Assembly: GCA_017990795.1 (NCBI GenBank)
Contig: JAGNNG010000087.1
Span: 1,670 to 7,278 of the forward strand
Reading direction: 5' to 3'
Length of the DNA stretch: 5,609 nucleotides
Source: Deltaproteobacteria bacterium
Lineage (GTDB): Bacteria; Myxococcota_A; Polyangia; Palsa-1104; JAEUJZ01
Of this stretch, positions 1 through 5,609 are shown in pieces. Position numbers and translations under genes: made by a program. The first letter of the stretch is position 1. Each line of letters opens with the position of its first letter. The notes beneath the pieces were generated by a model that saw only the letters and a program-made list of their open reading frames with translations, searched no databases and was not told the DNA's origin.

Positions 1-200
1 CGCGACAGGTCCAAAAACTCCTGCCAGCGACCCTGCGGACTCTGCACGCCGGGCCGGTTCCAGCCGAGTACCGTGCGCAGATGCACCGAGCTACCGCCCA
101 GCGTCCGATCCACCGCCGCTGCATCCCACAGCGGCAGCTGTCGCACCAGGTTGCGCCCGTCGATGGTACTCGACAGCCCCGCCTCGCCCTCCGAGACGCC
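1..200 (-). other. Unassigned C-terminal-side sequence running off the window (residues 1804-1869)
   Basis: After the winged-helix-like segment the frame continues with mixed helical and loop sequence containing several Trp residues (LPLWDAAAVD near 1825-1834, TVLGWNRPGVQS near 1846-1857, GRWQEFLDL near 1860-1868). No stop appears, so the protein goes on beyond the left edge by an unknown length. I recognise no domain here. Confidence 0.6.
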
Positions 201-3200
201 CAGCAGCGACCGCAGCCACTCACGCACCGCCGAGCTGGTAAACGCCCAGTACTGTCGATCGCCGCCCAGCTTGAGCACGCGCACAAGTCCCAGCCGCTTC
301 AGGTCGGTCACCGTTGCATCCAGCCAGCGCTCACTGGTCAGCTTGGTGGACTCCTCGGTTACACCGACGCGACGCGGCTTGGGCCGGGGCTGCTTCAGAT
401 ACGTCCACAGCACGGTGCGACTGTCGTGCAAGCTGCCGCGCAGCCGCACTTTTTTCAGCCACATCACCTTGTTCAGATCGTCGATGGTGCGCTGGTCCAC
501 ACGCACGCCCGCCGAGGCAATCACCTTGCTGGTCGGCAGCCGATCTTTCCCCGAGATCGAATACACCGGCGCATCCACCACCATCCCCGGTCGCAGGTCC
601 ACCACGTCCAGGTCCACCGAGTCGCTGCACAGCGCCGCTAGATACAGCCGATGTGCCAGCGGTAGAGCGCTCCACACCGACGACAAATAGGTTCCGACCC
701 GCGACTCAAAGGCACTTATCGACAGCACGACGCGGGTGCGCTCACGCAGGACCTGCTCGATCACCGGCAGACACTCTGCGACAAGCCGCAGATCGGTGCC
801 GGTCACATCCATCAGCACCCGCACTGCAGACTGCATCACCGTCGGTGGCGCAACGCCCGGAGCCATCGGGGCCGCGCCATTCCCACCCGGCCCGCTCTGC
901 GCCGAGCTAGTCGGCACCTCGCGCACAATCAGCAGGCTGACCAGCGCTTGCTCCAGCTCATTGCGCATGCGCTCGTCGGTGCGGTGGGTGCTGTACGGGT
1001 CTGCTACATGATCCAGATCCAAGATTTCCAGCGCCCGCGGGGCCGCCTCGCCAGGTACCAAGCTACCGGCAGCTCCTTGCGGCAGAGGCGTAGGCGGCAA
1101 CACCAGCGACAGAGCCGCCGCCTGCGGCGAGAGCAACACCAGCGAGCGCCCGCGATACGCCAGCGCAATGCGCGCGCCCAGCGATAGCAGCTGTCGCTGC
1201 TCGGTTTCATCCAGGCGCGCTTTTTCGGCCAGCTCGGGCAGACCCAAGATGATGAGGCCGCGCGTCGCCGTACCTTGCGTCGGCGCTGGGGCTTCGACAA
1301 TGGCGCGAATCAGCGCCTCACCGGTGTCCAGACGCTCCGAGTTTGAGATCCCGAGCGCCGTCCCCACCCGCGCGCCCAGCTGCTGAATGAGATCGCGCAG
1401 CGTCGGATGCGTCGTCCGCTGTGTACTTGCCGCCGCGCCTCCCGAGCCCGGCCCCGCCGACCGCGCCGCGACATTGACGACCCGCCACAGGTCCAGGGTA
1501 TCGATGGGGCGCTCAGGCCAGTCCAGGCCCACCGTCTCGGCCAGCAACTCATACGCATGCGCCGGAAAAGCAGTTACCAGCGCTACCGACGCCTGCTGAG
1601 GCCGGAGCAGATCGACCAGCTGCTCTTTGCGCGCCTGAAACAGCGTCGGAAGTCGCTCTGAGATGCTGTCAAATAGTGCCCGCGCCAGCTGCCGCGCTTC
1701 CCGCCGAAACTGCCCCTCAACCACCCGCTCGGTGCGCTTGTCACCGTCGTGAGATAGCTCGATCTCGATCCGATAGCGCACACCGTCGGCTGCCATCGCC
1801 GCTGGACACTCCACCACCAGTCCCAGCTCTTGCCCTGGCTCTAAGTCGACCGGCTCTTGATCAAGCGCGCGCGCTCGCACCTCTTTGGGTTCCACCGAGC
1901 GCACCGTCAGCACCACACCGTGCGCCGTCCGCGCCGCATCCGCCGCCAGCAGCACCGCATAACGCAGCACGCGCTTGCCTTCGCTGACACCCAGATCCGA
2001 CACCAGGCGCACATCGAAGTCCGGCTCGGTCCGCAAACGCGTCGCTTCCTCGACCAGCACCTGCCACCAGACCGTTAGCAGCGCCACCGCCGTCGCAGTC
2101 GGACGCACCACCAGCATCCGCGACACGAACGCCCCGGCATAGCCCAGCGGTGAGGCACTGCTCAGCCGCTCCAAGAGCTTCATGCGCAGCGAGTTGCGAC
2201 GCTCCTCTAGCTGCGCAGCCAGCTCGTCGAGGCTGTGCGCGACCTGCGCCTTGTTGGTCTTGCGATCCAGGTCCTGCAGCGCCTGCGACAGCAACCCCAG
2301 CTCTTGCAAGTACAGCGGCTCGTCAATAAAGGCCCAGGCTTCGTCGCGATAGCGATAGGACGGGTGCTGCTCGCGCAGGCTGCGCTGGGTTCGCATGGTC
2401 AACAGAACCTTGTCGACCACCGCTGGCTGCAGCGACGCCTGAAGCTCAGTCAGCGTCGTGACATCAAACAGTCGCAGGACGCCCTGCACCATCTCGGCCA
2501 GGGCCCACGAATCCGGATGTATCCCGTCGCTGGTCACGGTCAGAGAGCAGCGCGTCAGCTCATCCGCCAGCCGCTCGTAATACATCTGGTCGAAGCCGTT
2601 CTCGATTGCGACCTCGAATAGCCAATCGACCTCGCCCACGCGACCGCCTGACAGGCTGCTCATCACGTCGTCGTTGTCTTCGGCAACCAGCGTCGGCAGC
2701 CGTGGTCCCCAGCGCCGCGACACCCCGGCCAGAAATGTACGCGACTCCAAATCTGGCAGGATCTCCGGCTGGCACATCGCTTCGATGACGGCGTGCGGCA
2801 TGTACAAGCGCACCCGCCCCAGGTCGCCCGCCAAAAACGGTCGTTCCCACGACAAGGCTGACCGCAGCAAAAGCGCCATGTTTGTCAATAAAAATCGACT
2901 TGGCTGCGTCGGTGACACCGCTTCTAAAACAGCGACTACGTTGCGGAAAAACACCGGCTCCGCTTGATCAAACAGCTTGCTGCGATCCAGGCGCTGCAGA
3001 TGGCGCAGGAACAGCGCCGCAACGCTATCGATGGCAAATGGCCACGTTGCCGAGCGGGTATCGTGCAGGATCAGGCCCGGCAGCCAGGTCAGCAGTTCCT
3101 CGATGTGCTCGGGGCGCACGTGCGCTTCTACGCACTGCAGCAGATCACCGCGAATGCTCAGTGGCTCGTCGCAGACGTGGACCAGCTTGCTTAGTAGCTC

Positions 3201-5609
3201 ACGCGCGTGCCGCGACTGCTGCTGGTCAGCGCCGCTGCCCTGCCCGCCTAGCGCAATCGGCACCAGCGCATCAAACATCTGCATGATCAGGATGCGGTGA
3301 CGAGGCGGCCTCGGTAGTGGCCACAGCGAGACATCGAACAGCTCACTACGCAACGGCTTGTTGGGATCGACGAGGGGCAGCGTCTCGGTGGACAGCAGCA
3401 GCTTGGCCAAGTGCAGCACGCTGGCGACGGCGGGCGTGCCACGCTCGGGAGCCGCCCGACTGACGCTGATGGAGCTGCCCGGAGTAGCCGTCTGCATCGG
3501 CGTGCGCGCGGTCGCCCGAGACAACGACTTGGGGTCACTGCTGCCGACGCCGCTGTTGGTCAAGATCGAGCCAGCAATGCGACCTTCGCGGGCACTGCGC
3601 AGGATCTCGCGCAGCGCAACCGCCCGAATGTGCGGCCCCTGGCCTCGAAGCGCAGCCCGCAGCACGTTGGCGCGAGAACCTGCAGCCCGCGCCGCCAGCT
3701 CTAGCAGTCGGTCGATGGTCTGCAGATGGCCGTCTTGCGGATGGGCTTCCCAGCTGGTCAGCACGCCGCCTTGGAGCAGCACCAGAAGACGATAGCCACC
3801 GTCGCTCAGTGGCCGACACAGCATGCGCTGCGGAGTGCCACCAGCGGCCAGCCGCACCAGCTCTTGACCATCGCGCTTAAAGTCAGCAGCGACGACGTGA
3901 ATCTGCTCGTCTTCGGTCCCAATCGCTAGGCACGGCACCCCAAATGAGCCCTCTGGCAAAAAGCACAGCGCGGCGATGCCTTTGGCAAACAGGTGCTGAC
4001 CGGTGAGCCGCAGCGATTCACCCTCGACCATCAGGATCTGGACCTGACCGGTACTGGTGCCCACAGCCAGCAGTTCGCCCGAATCGCTAAGCGCCGCACA
4101 GACAGCCCCCGTCGGCGCAGGCACCGAAAGCGGCTTCTGCCCAGGCCGGCGCAACGTCGCTCGCGCCGAGGTCACATGCAGCGAGCCAGCCGCATTAGAG
4201 GCCACAACCAGCAGCTCTGCAGGCAGCACATGCGCACGCAGTCGCAGCACTCCGTTCGGTGCATCCACTGCAATTACCGTCGGACGACTGCGCTCGCCAA
4301 GACCCGGCACACGAAGCAAAACCGTCTCCCGCAGACCGGTCGCTTTCCGGGCCGACTCTGACGATGCGTCGTTGTCGCTGTCCAAGTGGAGGTCGTAGCC
4401 GATCGGCTCTGCCCCGGCTCCTCCGCAGTACGCCTGACTGCGCAGGATCACCTTGCCGCCCGGACCAAACGAGTACAGCAGCAGCAGCGTGTCACCCGCC
4501 TCATCCACCCCGACCAGCACGGCAGGTTGTAGGGTGTCACCGACGGGCCACAGCCGACGCACTTTGACAAAGCGGACCAGGCCACCGATCGGTAGCTCGG
4601 CGCGGGTGCTCGCCCCGGCAGCCTGCCACGGCCAGTCCGGCCCAACGGCATGCGCGCTGGCCCCGTTCAATAGAGCCTCGCCACTGGTCAGCCCAGAGGG
4701 GTCGGCGATCTTCTCCACCGAGGGAATCGGGGGCGGCTCTAGCGGCTCGACGCGCAGCGCCCCACGACGACCCAGACCGACCAGCCAGCTATGTCGGGAC
4801 CACTGCCACTGCGGCGCCAGAACCTCGTCGCCGTGCAGCTCTAGCGGATCTAGCGCTGTGATGCCCAGGTCAAGTCGCTCTAGCTCCATCGAGAAGCGGT
4901 CGAGGCGTAGCTCTTCTACCAAGCCAATGGCGCGCAGCACGCGCAGCACGACCTCATGGCCCTCGTCGAGCTTGGGACGCTCGGACTCGGGTAGGCTCTC
5001 GATGTGACACAGCCGCGTCTCTGCTTCGCTGGCGAGGCTGGCGGCATAATCACGCGCCCGCAAACTGCGCACCGTGAGCAGCTTCTTTAGCTCTGGCGGT
5101 GGCTGATCCGAATCGCCAGAGTCGTCACCATCACCGTCGGCAAGCAAGCCCATTGGCGGCGGCCCCAGATGCGCCAGCGAGCCATGCGCAGACTTTTGCC
5201 AGTACTGCTCAAAGAGTCGGCGCGAGATGCGGTCGATCTGGTGCCGCACCAGCCTCGGGGCGCCAAGATACACCTCAACCAGCTCGGCCAGCACTGTGCG
5301 CGCCAACTGCAGCTTGGTCTCGGGCTCAAAGACCGCGCCCGGAATGGCCTCGATGGGCATCTGTCCCTGCAGCTGCTTTAGCGTCAGCAGTGGCAGCGGC
5401 CCCGTCGGTGTCGCCCGAGGTTCGTCGCGCGAAAGATGCGGCAGATGCAGCAGCAGGAAGTGCTCAAGCATCACCACGGCTTCGCGCTGCGAGCGCTCGG
5501 GCAGCATGTGCCAGCCGGGCTGGCCGAGGGTAAACCAGCGCACAAGCTCAACCACGGCCAGCGACGCGGGACCCGGACTTTCCAGGATGCGGCTAAGCAG
5601 ATAGAGCTG
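1..5609 (-). CDS. Internal part of a giant multidomain protein, open at both ends, function unknown
   Basis: One reading frame stays open for all 1,869 complete codons. At this GC content a stop would be expected by chance roughly every 40 codons, so the frame is certainly coding. No start can be assigned: the first in-frame ATG is Met35 (5507..5505), but convincing helical sequence precedes it and runs off the window edge. The stop also lies outside. Leu, Ala, Arg, Val and Glu dominate, with high-GC codons. Leucine codon CTA occurs about 25 times but TTA only three times (2927..2925, 2891..2889, 1844..1842). No signal peptide or convincing membrane helix is visible, so the visible part looks cytoplasmic. 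Domain order is helical region, WD40-like propeller, linker, long helical region, beta sandwich, NTPase-like core, winged helix, then an unassigned tail. I do not recognise the family. A scaffold or STAND-like sensor role is inference. Confidence 0.96.
201..710 (-). other. Winged-helix-like segment after the NTPase-like core (residues 1634-1803)
   Basis: The segment begins with helices FESRVGTYLSSVWSALPLAH (1634-1653) and RLYLAALC (1654-1661). After a Val/Asp-rich stretch with a possible beta hairpin (1664-1690) it ends in a pattern typical of winged helix-turn-helix domains that follow STAND and ORC-type ATPase cores. That pattern is a helix (RTVLWTYLKQ, 1731-1740), a Ser/Thr helix cap and recognition-like helix (SERWLDATVTDLKRLGLVRV, 1759-1778), a wing (GGDRQYWAFTS, 1782-1792) and a closing helix (AVREWLRSLLG, 1794-1804). 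The LKRLGLVRV plus wing hallmark is the strongest part. In STAND proteins this domain usually makes intramolecular contacts and does not necessarily bind DNA. Its position after the NTPase-like region supports both calls. Confidence 0.5.
834..914 (-). other. Gly/Pro/Ala-rich flexible linker (residues 1566-1592)
   Basis: Residues 1566-1592 are composed almost wholly of Pro, Ser, Gly, Ala, Thr, Met and Val (core SAQSGPGGNGAAPMAPG), between two well-structured segments. The stretch separates helix ELEQALVSLLIVRE (1551-1564) from the following VRVLMDVTGTDLRLVAE (1596-1612), so it is probably a flexible loop between, or inserted within, folded parts. Confidence 0.7.
918..1619 (-). other. Degenerate STAND/AAA-like NTPase core, no P-loop (residues 1331-1564)
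   Basis: The order of elements resembles a P-loop ATPase. A hydrophobic strand and loop, SVALVTAFPAHAYELL (1341-1356), lies where Walker A would be. A second buried strand, GLIILGLPEL (1451-1460), lies where Walker B would be. LGARIALAYRGRSLVLLSP (1477-1495) fits a sensor-type strand, and ALEILDLDHVADPY (1526-1539) a following linker. The key residues are absent: no GxxxxGK[ST], and the acidic Walker B position reads Gly-Leu-Pro-Glu. A Gly/Ala/Ser-rich insert interrupts the core at about 1383-1397. If the reading is right, this is an inactive pseudo-NTPase used for structure or switching. It could also be another alpha/beta fold, so confidence is modest. Confidence 0.35.
1707..2018 (-). other. 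Beta-sandwich-like domain (residues 1198-1301)
   Basis: After the long helical region the chain switches to alternating strands: FDVRLVSD (1198-1205), KRVLRYAVLLAA (1212-1223), HGVVLTVRSVEPKEV (1230-1244), LEPGQELGLVVEC (1256-1268), VRYRIEIELSHDG (1277-1289) and TERVVEGQF (1293-1301). Paired strands separated by a PGQ-type turn fit an Ig-like or related beta sandwich of about 100 residues. Nothing catalytic is seen. It sits immediately before the NTPase-like region, an arrangement that fits a rigid connector or a ligand-sensing domain attached to a nucleotide-switch core. The fold assignment rests on strand pattern only. Confidence 0.5.
2040..3422 (-). other. Long all-helical scaffold region (residues 730-1190)
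   Basis: About 460 residues are almost entirely helix-forming, with many short amphipathic helices: VLHLAKLLL (731-739), HRILIMQMFDALVPIAL (771-787), SRHARELLSKLVHVC (799-813), IEELLTWLPGLIL (836-848), AIDSVAALFLRHLQRL (859-874) and FRNVVAVLEAVS (888-899). Near its end, about 1105-1149, a charged Leu-spaced stretch (QALQDLDRKTNKAQ, then HSLDELAAQLEERRNSLRMK) looks like a coiled coil. No catalytic signature is visible. The middle, around 2881-2930, is distinctly AT-richer than the rest and holds two of the three TTA codons. The region could be an alpha-solenoid scaffold or an effector domain of unknown type; I cannot distinguish these by reading. Confidence 0.55.
3423..3707 (-). other. Helical HEAT-like unit followed by Ser/Thr/Pro linker (residues 635-729)
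   Basis: Directly after the last blade come two helices, LLELAARAAGSRANVLRAAL (635-654) and HIRAVALREILRSAREGRI (660-678). The second has the Arg-Ala-hydrophobic spacing of a HEAT-type helix, but one unit is too little to assign a repeat. Residues about 681-729 are a low-complexity stretch rich in Ser, Thr, Ala, Gly and Pro, including TARTPMQTATPGSSISVSRA-like composition, with no predicted secondary structure by eye. It is best read as a flexible hinge between the propeller and the long helical region. The frame stays open through it, so it is a real linker and not a sequencing break. Confidence 0.55.
3711..4592 (-). other. WD40-like beta-propeller region (residues 340-633)
   Basis: This part is beta-rich and carries repeated hydrophobic-strand, Gly-turn, strand units typical of WD40-type propellers. 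The clearest are LLVVASNAAGSLHVT (466-480), LAVGTSTGQVQIL (514-526), LAIGTEDEQIHVV (561-573) and LLVLLQGGVLTSW (608-620). Equivalent leucines fall at 467, 514, 561 and 608, an exact 47-residue period. ALSDSGEL (506-513) matches the usual lead-in of a WD40 blade. Less regular blade-like pieces lie upstream at AVLVGVDEAGDTLLLLYS (363-380) and TVIAVDAPNGVLRLRAH (444-460), with a disordered Asp/Ser insertion near 410-422. I count four good blades and perhaps two or three weaker ones, close to the seven usual for such a fold. WD40 propellers normally bind proteins or act as sensor platforms; that role here is inference. Confidence 0.7.
4830..5609 (-). other. N-terminal-side helical region with acidic loop (residues 1-260)
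   Basis: The segment alternates amphipathic helices rich in Leu, Ala, Arg and Glu, for example SLAVVELVRWF (16-26), REAVVMLEHFLLLHL (42-56), ARTVLAELVEVYL (103-115) and EVVLRVLRAIGLVEEL (219-234). A disordered-looking acidic and Pro-rich loop at about 158-173 (DGDGDDSGDSDQPPPE) splits it in two. I see no catalytic motif or named fold. It could be a helical repeat or adaptor domain. It runs off the window at residue 1, so its real beginning is unseen. From about 261 to 339 the chain becomes Trp- and Pro-rich and leads into the propeller. Confidence 0.55.

Noticed and set aside
331..675. Minus-strand frames at 331-675, 1004-1300, 2560-2850, 3535-3819 and others
   Set aside because: They are in the other two minus-strand frames, offset by one or two bases from the 1,869-codon frame, and give low-complexity Arg/Gly/Ala-rich translations.
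73..690. Plus-strand open frames here, and similar ones at 81-641, 314-910, 2235-2621, 3358-3795 and 4453-5007
   Set aside because: All lie opposite the continuous minus-strand frame. Their translations are Arg/Ser/Pro/Ala-biased and lack domain character, as expected for antisense shadows in GC-rich DNA.
1974..1983. Possible Walker A lysines at SEGKR (1209-1213), SGKDR (1686-1690) and GGK (384-386)
   Set aside because: None has the GxxxxGK[ST] spacing or a following hydrophobic helix; they sit in strands or loops.
2055..2099. Hydrophobic stretch at residues 1171-1185 as a transmembrane helix
   Set aside because: Only about 15 hydrophobic residues, flanked by charged helix and containing two Trp; more likely a buried amphipathic helix.
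2883..2888. Perfect TTGACA hexamer on the minus strand, resembling a sigma-70 -35 box, just before an in-frame ATG at 2879..2877
   Set aside because: No -10-like hexamer follows at 16-18 bases, and no ribosome binding site precedes the ATG. It encodes Leu-Thr within a continuous helix region.
4476..4487. Four tandem CAG triplets
   Set aside because: They are consecutive CTG leucine codons in the coding frame of a Leu-rich strand; similar shorter runs occur throughout, so not a distinct repeat element.

Overview
The whole window reads as the interior of one very large gene on the minus strand. The frame whose first complete codon is 5609..5607 runs 1,869 codons to 5..3 without a stop and leaves two bases of the next codon at 2..1. 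Neither the true start nor the stop is inside the window, so the protein is longer than 1,869 residues. I see no intergenic DNA, RNA gene, mobile element, CRISPR array, promoter or terminator. Residue numbers below are local: residue 1 is the codon at 5609..5607.

The DNA is GC-rich, roughly two thirds by eye. The coding frame is rich in Leu, Ala, Arg, Val and Glu, with CTG, GCG, CGC, GTG and GAG as common codons. This suggests a high-GC bacterium. The size and multidomain style of the protein recall Myxococcota or Chloroflexota, but the sequence alone does not settle that.

Layout from the N-terminal side (right end of the window) to the C-terminal side (left end): (1) an all-helical region with an acidic loop, about residues 1-260; (2) a beta-propeller-like region with WD40-style blades, about 340-633, whose last four blades keep an exact 47-residue spacing; (3) a helical stretch with a HEAT-like unit, then a Ser/Thr/Ala/Pro linker, about 634-729; (4) a long all-helical region, about 730-1190, with a probable coiled coil near 1105-1149; (5) a beta-sandwich-like segment, about 1198-1301; (6) a region with the hydrophobic-strand rhythm of a STAND/AAA-type NTPase but no recognisable Walker A or acidic Walker B, about 1331-1564; (7) a Gly/Pro-rich linker; (8) a helical and winged-helix-like segment, about 1634-1803; and (9) further protein running off the left edge.

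I do not recognise the family. The mix of a propeller, long helical scaffold, beta sandwich, degenerate NTPase-like core and winged helix would suit a large intracellular scaffold or sensor, possibly a STAND-like signalling or conflict protein with a dead nucleotide-binding site. That functional idea is inference. The open frame, the 47-residue propeller period and the missing P-loop motifs are read directly from the sequence.
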